Assembly (NCBI GenBank): GCA_963576725.1
Contig: OY755247.1
Coordinates: forward strand, 19,068,957 to 19,132,956
Source: Azorinus chamasolen
Taxonomy: Eukaryota; Mollusca; Bivalvia; Cardiida; Solecurtidae
Reading direction: 5' to 3'
Length of the DNA stretch: 64,000 nucleotides
Position 1 is the first letter of the stretch; every line of letters starts with the position of its first letter. Positions 1 to 12,100 of this stretch are shown in pieces. The notes beneath the pieces are model-generated. The model saw only the letters and a program-made list of their open reading frames with translations. It ran no database searches and had not been told where the DNA came from. A program made the position numbers and the translations under genes.

Positions 1-1222
1 ACCCCTCGGGTGGGGCCAATTTTAATCCCAGGGGCATAATTTAAACAAGGCCATACAAAGTTCTGACTAAAGGCGATCAACTGTTCTTCTGAACGGGTAT
101 GTGTACCCTTGCATTCCAAACTGATTTTTTGCATTTGAATATTATTATAAATTATTACATAATAATTGCATAATCATAAGTATAAATTAATAGTTTCAAG
201 TAATACAATTTCATGTTAAAAAATATTTCATAATTTATTTGAAATCTTTAATTTTGGCATTCTGGAGTCTTTACATGATTTACCCTTCTTCTGAACTGCA
301 GGGCAGGTTATAATAATATCATAATGCCAATCACTATTATTAATTAACCCTTCCCTCATACAAACGTGTTTTCACATTTTTGAAAACAGTAGACCCAGAT
401 TGGATGCCTCCTATAGGAGCCATCTGATCAGGGCCTGCTGTGTTTGTAAATGGAATTTTACACATCTGTTCCTTAAGTTTCTAAAATGGCTACAATATGT
501 TCCACCTACTATATTTCATTATAACTATTTTGTAGATGAATATTCAGTAGGTTGTGAAATTTGGGAAAAAATGACTACAATGTTCCACCTTCCATACTTC
601 ATTTTAACTATTTTGTTCATGAATATGCAGTAGGCATTCAAATTAATAATAAACATAGAACAGGCAAAGGGTTAAGGCACAGAGCTCCAGCACCAGATAC
701 AGGTGACCTAAAAATAGCCACTGGTCATCTATCCCACTGCTTGACTGGATGACCTATTTATGAGCAAAGAGAAGATGCTTAAAATGGCAGTCAGCTATAA
801 GTTTGCTAGAAAACTGTCCACCTTATGGTGTAGCCAATTTTGACCACAGGAGCATAATTTATATAACTTTTGTAGAGAACCTGAACATGATGCTATGTGC
901 CAAATATGAAGGCTGAGAACCTTCCAGTTACAGAGGAGATGATATTCAAAGTTTTCACTATATGTTTCTATAGAAAACAATGCACCCCTGGGGTGGGGCC
1001 AATTTTGACCCTAGGGACATAATTTATATAACTTTTGTAGAGGACCTACAGATGATGCTATGTGCCAAAGATGAAAGCTGAGACCCCTGTAGATTCAGAG
1101 GAGAAGAATTTTAAAGGTTCAAATTGTTGACGACCGACGACGCACGACGCACGCCGACGGACGACAGACATCAGGCTATCACAAAAGCTCACCCTGAGCA
1201 CTTTGTGCTCTGGTGAGCTAAT
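1..1222. repeat. Tandem-monomer repeat (GTGGGGCCAATTTTGACC type), left part
   Basis: Monomers with a GGTGGGGCCAATTTTGACC-like start recur near 1, 818 and 983, each followed by TAATTTATATAACTTTTGTAG-like sequence. The block ends in a hairpin around 1188-1222 (GCTCACCCTGAGC / GCTCTGGTGAGC). The same family fills 62800-63700, where the end hairpin is also present. A type B MITE (344-675) interrupts it. It is non-coding, and the short reading frames across it are not supported as genes. Confidence 0.7.
344..675 (+). mobile_element. TTAA-type MITE, type B (interrupts the tandem repeat)
   Basis: It starts TTAACCCTTCCCTCATACAA and ends GCAAAGGGTTAA, with a degenerate hairpin centred near 425 (GCCTCCTATAGGAGCC). 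TTAA sits at both outer edges, as expected for a piggyBac-type target. Part of the right half is duplicated (two copies of GTTCCACCT-like sequence). It has no coding capacity. Confidence 0.75.
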
Positions 1223-1224
1223 AA

Positions 1225-1966
1225 ATAAAAATGTGTCCATAGGATGCCCCCACTTCAGAGTTTTTGTCACAGAAAGTAAGGGTCTGGACAAGATATTTTT
1301 AAAGTCATTTTTGCAAATAAAGGGCCACAACTCCTTTACAATTGAAACAATTTACATGGCTATCGAACATGGCCAAGATATAATGGCCACAAACATGTGT
1401 GTAAAGTTTGGTGTCGATTGGACAAATACTTTCCAAGAGGTAGTCATTTTTTGCAAATAAAGGGCCGCAACCCCTAAACAACTGAAGTGATTTATATGGC
1501 TATCACACTTGGCCAAGATATAATGGCCACAAACATGTGTGTAAAGTTTGGTGTGGATTGGACAAATACTTTTCAAGAAAGAGCCCGGACAAATTCTAGA
1601 TGTACGGACGGACGTACAGACAAGGGCAACCACATAGTGGTGGCATAAAAAAACAAACAAGATGTGTTTGTGAAACACTATGCCCCCCCCCCCCCCCCCA
1701 AATAAAAACCAATATAAATTTGACCCATAATTTACCTTTGACCTTGATATATGACCTTGACCTTAATAAGTCATCCCTAAATGTTTGCCTCCATAAGTTG
1801 CACATGCATACCAAGTTTGAAGTATGTACATGTATGTGCAATGGCTACAAAATTATCGCCAACGTTAAAGTTGTCCACAAACCAACCAATCAACCAACAG
1901 ATCAAAGGTCAAAACAATACGCCCCCCCACTCCCACCGCCCCCTCTGATCTGGGGGAGGGCATAAA
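1225..1966 (+). repeat. Two-unit tandem array with microsatellite tail and a GGGCATAAAA-ended neighbour
   Basis: Two units of about 140 bp (TTTTGCAAATAAAGGGCC... and GGCCAAGATATAATGGCC...) are followed by a GACGGACG-like run at 1605-1625 and GTGGTGGCATAAAA. A second element then starts with ACAAGATGTGTTTGTGAAAC, has a C-run at 1683-1698 and ends CTGGGGGAGGGCATAAAA at about 1966. This architecture matches the pearl/Helentron-like arrays elsewhere in the window. Confidence 0.65.
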
Positions 1967-2093
1967 AACACTGACACACTTAATGTGTTTTTGAAAACAT
2001 ATGGAGGAATTCTCCATACGTTTCAAAAAACACATTGTGTCAGTGTTTTGTTTGGGTTAACTAGAATTCTCACTGTATAGAGAATTCTAGTTA
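1967..2093. repeat. Two adjacent perfect hairpins
   Basis: One inverted repeat spans about 1967-2052 (AACACTGACACA...TGTGTCAGTGTT, loop around GGAATTCTCC). A second spans about 2059-2093 (AACTAGAATTCTC...GAGAATTCTAGTT). They look like small foldback elements of unassigned family. Confidence 0.6.
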
Positions 2094-2325
2094 TTCATTT
2101 CCTTGTTGAATATTTATGTAAGAAATAATGACATGATATTTACTACATAAAATTATGTAGCTAAAGTTTTCTTATGACAAGTACACATCAATTTTTGGTT
2201 TCAGAAGAAAATGTAAAATCAGATCTATCATAATTTCATTTAAACAGTGTAGACCCTGATCTGTTTGTGTTTGATCTGAGTCTACTCTGTTTGCAAATGT
2301 GTTTGTATGAAGGAAAGGGTTAACA
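2094..2325 (-). mobile_element. TTAA-type MITE, type B, reverse, decayed
   Basis: The left part reads CCTTGTTGAATATTTATGTAAG and the right part ends ATGAAGGAAAGGGTTAA. The central hairpin is partly lost (CAGTGTAGACCCTGATCTG...). The left terminus is eroded. Confidence 0.6.
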
Positions 2326-2355
2326 ATTCGTTAGGATTGTTTTGCAAACAACAAT

Positions 2356-2604
2356 TATAAACCCTTTCACCGCCGCAGTCGCATAAATGCACTACGACAA
2401 ATAGTGCAGTCCCAGATCAGACGCCGCCTTTTCAAGGCGGCGTCTGATCAGGGACTTCACTATTTGTCTCAATCTCTATTTCTATATATGTGCTTTATTC
2501 CTTTGAAATTTGCATCTATTTATCTCATTTCCTTATTTTACTGAATGGTTTGAAAAACTCGGATTGCAGACGACAATAAGAAATTTGGCGCCAAAAGGGT
2601 TAAA
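2356..2604. mobile_element. TTAA-like MITE, type G with GACGCCGCC hairpin
   Basis: Its ends are TTATAAACCCTTTCACCGCC and GGCGCCAAAAGGGTTAAA. The central palindrome is CAGACGCCGCCTTTTC/AAGGCGGCGTCTG inside AATAGTGCAGTCCCAGATC arms. It is the only copy of this subtype in the window. Confidence 0.65.
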
Positions 2605-2958
2605 TCTTTACGCCAAAAATGCATGTACACCTTTCTACGCCTTTGCAAACAGAGTAGACCCAGATCAGATGTCTCCTGTAGAAGCTGTCTCACTAGGGTC
2701 TGCTCTGTTTGCTTTTTAACCCTCATACAAATGTGTTTTCACGCATTTGCAAACAGAGTAGACCCAGACCAGATGGCTCCTAGAGGAGCCGTCTGTTCAG
2801 GGTCTGCTCTGTTTGCTAATAGAATTTGATAGATCTGTTTCTTTGCTTTCTAAAATGTCCACAATGTTCCACCTTCCTTATTTCAAATTACTATTTTGTA
2901 AATGAATACTCAGTAGGTATTGAAATTTGGAATAAACATAGAACAGGGAAAGGGTTAA
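2605..2958 (+). mobile_element. Truncated type A MITE followed by a complete type B MITE
   Basis: 2605-2715 is the left half of a type A element with a damaged hairpin. 2716-2958 is a full type B copy (TTAACCCTCATACAAATG ... AACAGGGAAAGGGTTAA) with hairpin GGCTCCTAGAGGAGCC. It lies downstream of the last IPK exon visible here. Confidence 0.7.
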
Positions 2959-3085
2959 ATAATCTAGATATGATTCTACAGTTTCTGCCATGGCCAAGCA
3001 TTCCTGTGTTCATGTTAAATTTTAATCTAATAAATATTGATGATGTCATTATTCCTTGCATGATTATTCCCGGACTAAAGGGATA
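2959..3085 (+). mobile_element. Right half of a type A MITE beside an IPK donor site
   Basis: The sequence has the TTCTGCCATGGCCAAGC...ATTGATGATGTCATTATT block typical of type A and ends CTAAAGGGATAA. The hairpin half is missing. Its edge is about 20 bases from the IPK exon 5 donor on the minus strand. Confidence 0.6.
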
Positions 3086-3105
3086 AGTATGTCGTTCTAT
3101 CTTAC

Positions 3106-3193
3106 CTGGATTGTTTTCCGGTGGCTCACTATACACTCCCTGGACATTTGTGAGGAACACAACTCTTCCCACCTCATAGTGCTGGCAGACAGT
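3106..3193 (-). CDS. IPK exon 5
   Basis: The acceptor is TTGATTTAG|ACTGTC and the donor CCAG|GTAAGA. It encodes TVCQHYEVGRVVFLTNVQG then VYSEPPENNP plus one base of a Gly codon. The usual family TDV is TNV here. A second AG (CTGCCAG) 12 bases downstream would shorten the helix by four residues, so I preferred the first. Confidence 0.85.
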
Positions 3194-6100
3194 CTAAATC
3201 AAATATATATACATGTACAGAATAACCTCCTTAACCTGATTTAATTTTATGAATATCAATTAGCTGAATTTTCAGAATGGCATATGAATAAGACGTCCAT
3301 GTAAACAAGAGAGTCGTCACGGGTGACAAATGCCCCCAAAGTGTTCCACACCGAAAAGCATTTTGGCCGAAAAACAATACCATGTAATGCTGGTGTTACA
3401 TGAAATTTTGATGCTGTTAAAAATGGCACAGGAGTCAGTTCTTAACATTAAAAACAGAACCTTTGACGATTATGATAGGTAAGAAAAGAGCCGGGGGTCG
3501 AAACTTAGTTAAAAAGAACCCTAGGTCATTCTCAACGTTAAAAAGGACCCTGGGGTTGATTGTCAACGTTAAAAACAGATCCTGGGTAAATTCTTAACGT
3601 TTTAAAAAAAGACACAGGGTCAAATTTGGAATTCGTAACTGATAAGGTATAGGAGATATTCTCCGGACAAGGTTTTTGTAAAATCGAGGTCAAAGGTCGA
3701 GGTCAAGGTCACAGTGATCTGAAAATGGAACGCGACACTCCGCAATCCCAAGATGAACTCACACACCAAATATGGAATCCGTAGCTGGTAAGGTATAGGA
3801 GATATGCTCCCGACAAGCTTTTTGTAAAATCGAGGTCAAAGGTCAAGGTCATGGTCACAGTGACCTAAAAATGGTACACGACACTCCGCCATCCCAAGAT
3901 GAACTCACATACCAAATTTGGAATGCATAGGTGGGAAGGTATAGGAGATATGCTCTGGACAAGCTTTTTGTATAATTGAGGTCAAAAGTCAAGGTCAAAG
4001 TCACAGGGACCTGAAAATGGTATGCAACACTCCACCATCCCAATATGAACTCACACACCAAATTTGGAAACCTTAGCTGGTAAGGTATAGGAGATATACT
4101 CCGGACAAGGTTTTTGTAGCTGGTAAGGTATAAGGTTTTCGTAAAATCGAGGTCAAAGGTCAATGTCACAGTGACCTGAAAATGGTATGCGACACTCCGC
4201 CATCCCAAGATGAACTCACACACTAAATTTGGAATCCGTAGGTGGTAAGGTATAGGAGATATGCTCCTGACAAGCTTTTTGTAAAATTGAGGTCAAAGGT
4301 CAAGGTCACAGTGACCTGAAAATGGTACGCGACACTCTGCCATCCCAAGATCAACTCACACACCAAATTTGGTATCCGTAGATGATGTGACAAAGGAAAT
4401 ATACTCCGGACAAAAGGTACACACACCCACGCACGGTGCGATCACTATATGCCGCCAAAGCCCAGCTTTGGGGGCATAAAAAAACTAATAAATCACATAT
4501 ATCCTGATCAAACAGCTCCTACATGAGCTGTTTTATTTGATTCTACTCACTGGCACTTGATGGAAACAGACTTTACATGTAGTTGTGTAATATAATAGTC
4601 ATATCATATACATGGTGCGGCAGCCGATTTTTACCGGCATAAAATTCTGATATAAAACGCAGATCAACGCAAAATCTACTCAGCAGCGGGAAGAAAAGAC
4701 ATTTATCTCTGTAGAAACGGTAAAACCGTAAAATGAGTAAAAGTAAAAACTAATCAATGAAGGAATGGGTTAAAGGGATAATATTCATTAAGTAAAGGTT
4801 CAAGTTACCAACAAGATTTCTTTTCACTGGCTGCTCTAGAATGTTTTACTGCACTTCAAAATATACTTCAAAGTATCCATTCCATAATGAGACCACTTCA
4901 CACTTTCACAAAAATCTTGCCTTTATAATAGTATCCCCGCTTAAAATCCCGCAGCCTCTGGTAGTGTCAAATATACAGTCACCATGGAGCACTGGTACCA
5001 GCCCAGCCATCAAGACCTTCTCCAACATCCGTAGGTCACATTCAACGAGCTCTCCGTTTGATTTGGACCATGCACTGTAAAACTATATGTGACAATACAG
5101 TTGAAATTCGATATCTTGAACTCGGATAACTCGAACTTTGGGATAACTCGAACAAAAAGTTCAGTCCTTCTAAAACTTACAATACATAATTGCTCTAAAA
5201 TGTATCGCTACAAATAACTGGAATCACAGTTTAATACTGGTCTAAAGTAATGATGAAAACTCCTACAGGAGCTTTCATCATTACTTTAGACCTGTATTAA
5301 ACTGTGGCATTGAGAAATATTATCCCTTTAACCCATTGAGAAATTGCTCAGATTAGAAATCGGATGACTCGAACTTCTGTTATCTCGAACTAATTTGTAT
5401 GGTCCCTTCAAGTTCGAGTTATCGAAGTTCAACTGTATATAAATATTACATGCCAGAGTGTAAGACACTTAACCCTTCGCTTGCTATTCACGTCAATATA
5501 CCTACCTGTAAATAGTGAAGACCCAGATGAGACAGCTCCTGCAGGAGCTGTCTCATCAGGGTCTGCACTATTTACAAATTGATTGTGCAACCAGTGCACT
5601 CCACAGCAGTGATTGCACAGCGATATACTTGTACACAGTGAAGATATATGTAATTATACAACAGGGCATGGGTAAAGAAGGAGAAATGTATTTTAAAAAT
5701 CAGCAAGAGAAGGGCTAATCAAAGAGATGGCAAGACAAAGGGATGGTTGACAATATGAATGTCTCATAAACTAGCATGTAATGATATAACATTTATTTCA
5801 TCATAAGTTTACAAACCACAATTTCAGGAAAATTTGTAGACATTCCAGGGGTACAAATAAATGTTTTGACAAACATGATGTTGGATTTGTCATGTGGCAT
5901 AATTTGATGTGATATGAGCAAATGTTCAAGTGATCTTGTGACCTGCTGACATGTCTCTGTCAATGTCTCTGTCATATAGTCACATGTCAAAATCTAACCT
6001 CGTGATCAACTAACATGCTCATATCACTTTAATAGTAACTTGTCACAATATGAAATGTAATTCTGGATTGTTCCACACTTGCCTATGGAAATTTAACAAT

Positions 6101-9100
6101 ACAATTAAAAGTTGGATATAATAACTAGAGCTATCACTAAAGGTGATGAATATCCCCACTCTGCAGCCTTGATTACTAATTCAAAATGCTCGAAGCTCAA
6201 TGGGAGATCATTCAGCAATGCCTAGTGCTAAACACATGAAAATTGCATCTTGCAAATCTACTATTCATTAATATTATGTACGGCAAGTATCAATTCAATA
6301 ACTTTCAAATTGAAGGAGGAGTTTGAGACACCAACTTATTACAGGGTTGCCACAAATCAGAGGAAACAAAATTCCCTGACAATTCCCTGACATTTCCCTG
6401 ACATAACTTTGATTTTCCCTGACATATTACATCGCGACATTTGGTCTTTCAGTCATAAATTATTATATATTTTTGAGGAACTTTAAAATACATGGTCTTG
6501 GTTCCCATTCTTTTCAAAATTCCCTGACAATTCCCTGACATTTGCCCATATTTTCCAATTCCCTTGACATTTCACAAAACTCCCTGACAATTCCCTGACC
6601 TTGAAATTTTTTTAATTTCCCTGACGCGTGGCAACCCTGAGCTACCCATATTCCATGACAAAATAACAAAAATTACTCAAGGGATGATAGCTCTGCAACA
6701 CCCCTGAAAATTGTGTCTTGCACATCCACTATTTATGGTTATTACATATGCCAAATATACAATCAATAACTTTCAAATTGAAGGAGGAGTCAGTGACATC
6801 AACTACCCATGTTTAACCAATTACCCCATAGGCTACTTTTTAGACCCAACCACTTCGAATAAATCTACCGAAAAAGAGCATTAACTAGAGAAAAGGAAAA
6901 CTTTAGAGTTTTGTAGTTTGAAACCATTGTGATAAATAGAGCATTTGCTCCTATAGGAGCAAATGCTCTATTTATCACAATGATTTCATTGGTGACTTTT
7001 GCAGAGGCGTCAATATGAGGGAAACAATGACAACTGCACTGTGAGCAGCTGACCTTTGATAACATGCAGTAGAACAACCCAGGAGTCTTTAAAAACAGGT
7101 GGTTGCTTAATGCACGGTAAAAGTAATGCAGAAAGCTCCTATAGTTTTCTGCATTACTTTTGACTTGCTATAAGCTACCACCTGCATTACAGACCAATAA
7201 TTAAACCTCTTTTTGATGACCACTTAACCCATTCCCTCATATCGACGACTTTTGACGACTCTGTAAAAGTCACTTTGTGAAACCATTGTGATAAATAGAG
7301 CATTTGCTCCTATATGTCTGACAGGCTGGCGCTGATGCTAATTTTAACGTCCAGTTTAGAAGGATTTTACTGTAGTTTTCTTGCAACAATACTGAAACAA
7401 ATTTTGAGTCAGAAGATAAAAAGTGCCTATGAGCTATGCACACAGCATATATCCACACCAGATACTTTGTCAAAATGGTGATTGAGATCAGGGTCTACAC
7501 TGGCACAGCAGCTAGTCTTGGTCTGTACTGCTTGCATACCATAGAAAACCCACAGTAGAACCTGTCTAAACCCATTACCTCATAGACTATTTTTAGATCC
7601 AACTTCTTTGAATGAATCTACCAAAAACGAGCATTAACTAGAGAAAAGGAAAATTTTAGAATTTTGTAATTTGAAACAATTGTGATAAATAGAGCATTAC
7701 CCCATGCTCTATTTATCACATTTGTTTCAACAGGTGACTTTTGCAGAGGTGTCAAAGGTGTCAATATGAGGGAATGGGTTAAGTAAGTAAATCTTGCACC
7801 ATACCAGAATTTGAGCAGACATTATTTTTTGACAGAATAAGAGCTGACCTGTACTTCTTCGTGAACTCTTCCACATACCGTATTTGGAAAGATTCCCGTT
7901 ATCATTAAGAGGGAAGTTTCTGAAGAAGTTTTGACGATTTTTGAAATTAAATAAGGTATACCCTGGGCAGAAGACTTCAGCAGCAGACCTCCTCTATTCT
8001 TGGTCTACATTATTTTGTTTATGTCCCTAATACGGACAACTAGATACACTTGTGTCATGCTTTTTAACCAAAGATTTTCGTGAACTGTACAGACAAGAAA
8101 TATATTATTCTTTGAAATGTAAATTCTTGTACATGTATACATTTTCACTATAACAAGATATTTACCTACTGTCCATTTCAATAAACTTTTTAACTAAATA
8201 TGACTCAATATTTTTTTTATTTCTTACCGGATTGAGATCAAATTTAGATCACCTGTGTCATCGTTTTTTAAACAAATCTTGTGTCTGTGTTTCCCTTGAA
8301 TCCATCTTTAAATAAAGATTTTAGGCCTAAAATCAATGTTTACCCATTGTAAACATGTTCATTTCAATGGATGAATGACATCGTGTGGAACATTCGATTT
8401 TTTCTGAAGGTAATTATTGCGCTAAGAAGTTGACGTCATATACAAAATTATCAGTATGCCATTCATCCCTGTTGAAAAATGATAAGCTCCACTATAAATA
8501 CATGTGACAGCCATTTGCAAAGAAACAGCTGATCGAATTAGCATGAAGAAAAATGAATTTTCATCATTTCTTCATTTGGCAAAGAGGAATATTTAGCATG
8601 GGAGTTTGTGAAAAATTATGTGATTAAATGAAGCTGATTTAAAGTTTAATGATTCCAATTCAGTGACAAAGTTTATTGAAATGGACAGTACCTTACCCCA
8701 CCCTACCTACCCTACCTCTTTACTCTACTTTACTCTACTTTATTTTACCTTCCCTTATTTTACTTTACTTGTGAGAACATGTAAACAATATAATTACCGT
8801 AACACCAGTGGCTGGTACAGATTGATTAAGTAAGGCATCAGTCACAAACTGGTGTAGCTGTTCGGAAAAAGAAAATATCTACATGTATATATACACATGA
8901 GCCTTATCAATTTACTTAGCTCCAGAGAAGATGCATGCATTAAAACATTTTCAAAAATAACTTCTTCGTTTCTCCACCAAACCCTATGTTGTGACAACTC
9001 TTTAGAATCGTCTCTTCGAGACGATTCTAAACAGTGGTCACAACATAGGATTTGGTGGAGAAATGACGATTTCTCTTCGAGACTATTCTAAAGAGTGGTT

Positions 9101-12100
9101 ACAGCATAGGATTTGGTGGAGAAATGACGATTTCTCTTCAAGACGATTACTAAAGAGTGGTCACAACATAGGATTTGGTGGAGAAATGACGATTTCTCTT
9201 CAAGACGATTCTAAAGAGTGGTCACAACATAGGATTTGGTGGAGAAATGACGATTTTAGTATCCGAGTACATGTATGCACCGTAATCTGTAGCTCTATTT
9301 ATAGTTCCACCTTTTTACACCATTGCAATAAGAGTAGACCGAGATCAGGGTCTGCTCAGTTTGCGCATAAGTTACTGATTCTCTACAGTTTGCTATGGCA
9401 ATAATTTCCTTATTTTTTTTCTTTTTCTAATCATCTTTATTGCTCCATGTGATTAGGGTATGTACTATTTAACCCGTTTCATATTGCGTGTTCATGTAAG
9501 AAATAATGACATCATGAATGTTTATTAGCAGACTTTTTATAATAGCGTTAGTACCCAGGCATTTTGGTATGGTAGAAACTGTGAAGAGTCAGATTTCATA
9601 AGCAAACAGAGCAGACTCTAATCAGACAGCCCCTATAGGAGACGTCTGAGCTGGGTCTACTCTGCAAATGCGTGAAAACATGTTTAGATGAAGGAAATTA
9701 TTAACAAGCCTCTAGGATATGTTACAAGAGTACCGCATACGGTACATAATACGCCCACTTGCAAACTTTCTCTGATTCAACATGCCTTATAAGTGTTGAC
9801 ATTTTCTAATCTGTGCTTCAGATCTTGATTTCCATATTAAGGTGATACTATTTTTTTAAAAAAATGAAGTGAATATCATATTAAATAAAAAAGTTACAGC
9901 TAATCCTCATTTTTGCACATTTTTGTAAAGTGCAACGGCCATAACTCTGCTTAAAACATTGTGTTAAGTTTCATTTATAAGTTCAAGGACCATAAAATGA
10001 CATATCAAAACCCCCGCAATATATGTGTAATTCACATTAAGGTTTAACCATATAAACAAATTGAAGTAAATATCATTTCAAATGAAAAAGTTATGGCCAT
10101 CCTCATATTTGCATAGATTTGCATTATTTGTTTAAGTGCAAGGGCCATAACTCCGAAACAACAAATCAAATGATCCTCAGAATCGACTTAGCTTCAGGTC
10201 TTGATGCATTAAACATGTGGATGAAGTTTCATTAATATCTGTCAAACAGTTTTCCCAGAAAACAGCGGACAAACTATTTGCATATATTTGCATTTTTTTT
10301 TTTAAGTAAAAGGGCAATAACTCCGAAACAAAAAATCAAATAAACCTCAAAATTGACTCAGCATCATATCTTGATGCATTAAACATTTTTGTGAAGTTTC
10401 ATTAATATTTCTCAAATAGTTTTCCCAGAAAACAGCCGACAAACTATTTGCATTATTTTTTAAGGACAAGGGCCATAACTCTGAAACGAAAAATCAAATG
10501 ATCCTCAGAATCAATTCAGTTTCAGATCTTGATGCATTAAACATTTGTGTGAAGTTTCATTAATATCTCTCAAATAGTTTTCCCAGAAAACAGCGGACAA
10601 ACTATTTGCATATTTTTTAAGGACAAGGGCCATAACTCTGAAATGAGAAATCAAATGAACCTCAGAATCAACTCAGCTTCAGATCTTGATGCATTAAACA
10701 TTTGTATGAAATTTCATTAATATCTGTCAAAGTTTTCCCAGAAAACAGCGGACAAACTATTTGCATGTATTTGCATTATTTTTTAAGTAAAAGGGCCATA
10801 ACTCCGAAACGACAAATCAAATGAACCTCAGAATCGACTCAGCTTCAGATCTTGATGCATTAAACATTTGTGTGAAGTTTCATCAATATCTCTTAAATAG
10901 TTTTCCCAGAAAACAGCGGACAAACTATTTGCATATTTTTTAAGGACAAGGGCCATAACTCTGAAAAGACAAATCAAATGAACCTCAGAATCGACTCAGT
11001 TTCAGATCTTGATGCATTAAACATTTGTGTGAAGTTTCATTAATATCTGTCAAATAGTTCTGCCAGAAAACAGCGGACAAACTATTTGCATGTATTTGCA
11101 TTATTTTTTAAGTAAAAGGGCTATAACTCCGAAACGAAAAATCAAATGAACCTCAGAATCAACTCAGCTTCAGACCTTGATGCATTAAACATTTGTGTGA
11201 AGTTTCATTAATATCTCTCATATAGTTTTCCCAGAAAACAGCGGACAAAGTATTTGCATATTTTTTAAGGACAAGGGCAATAACTCCGAAACGACAAATC
11301 AAATGAACCTCAGAATCAGCTCAGCTTCAGATCTTGATGCATTAAACATGTGTGTGAAGTTTCATCATGTAAGAAATATTTACGCCAATAGTATGAATTA
11401 CTCATAACTATTTTTTATTATCAGCAAGCAGAGCAGATCCTGATCAGATGGCTCCGATATGAGCCTTCTGATCTAGGTCTACTCTGTTTGCAAAGACGTA
11501 GAAATGCGTATCTATGGAGTAAAGGGATAAACTCGTCGTAACGTTACGTTTAATTTTCCCGCCATTGTTTATACGATGACGTCACTTCCGTGACGTTAAG
11601 TATATTATAGTTGTTATGCACTGATGAAGATGTAAATCGAAACATGTATGCAGTAAAATAAAAAACGTGTTGGTTGTTAATTTATCCCATAATTAATATC
11701 TCTCAAATAGTTTTCCCAGAAAACAGCGGACAAACTATTTGCATGTATTTGCATTATTTTTTAAGTAAAAGGGCAATAACTCCGAAACGAAAAATCAAAT
11801 GAACCTCAGAATCGACCCAGCTTCAGATCTTGATGCATTATACATTTGTGTGAAGTTTCATTAATATCTCTCAAATAGTTTTCCCAGAAAACAGCGGACA
11901 AACTATTGCATATTTTTTAAGGACAAGGGCCATAACTCTGAAATGAAATATCAAATGAATCTCAGAATCAACTCAGCTTCAGATCTTGATGCATTTAACA
12001 TTTGTGTGAAGTTTCATTAATATCTGTCAAATAGCTTTCCCAGAAAACAGTGGACAAACAAAATGTTGACGGACGAACGAACGAACGAACGAACGAACGA

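Noticed and set aside
2620..2830. CRISPR-like spaced palindromic repeats
   Set aside because: The repeats are hairpin MITEs with TTAA ends, in eukaryotic introns, without regular spacers or cas genes.
4841..5080. Plus-strand 79-codon frame
   Set aside because: Shadow of IPK exon 4, which is on the other strand and has clear family motifs.
5071..5082. Acceptor TTTTACAG for IPK exon 4
   Set aside because: It would put the exon out of frame with exon 3; ATATAG|TTT keeps phase and restores the FYSAW motif.
6360..6620. A coding or regulatory TTCCCTGACA repeat
   Set aside because: The repeats lie inside an element with CAGGGTTGCCAC inverted ends, so they are its filler.
9063..9404. 113-codon frame with repeated HNIGFGGEMTISLQD-like units
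   Set aside because: It is the amplified hairpin arm read as protein; no evidence of selection.
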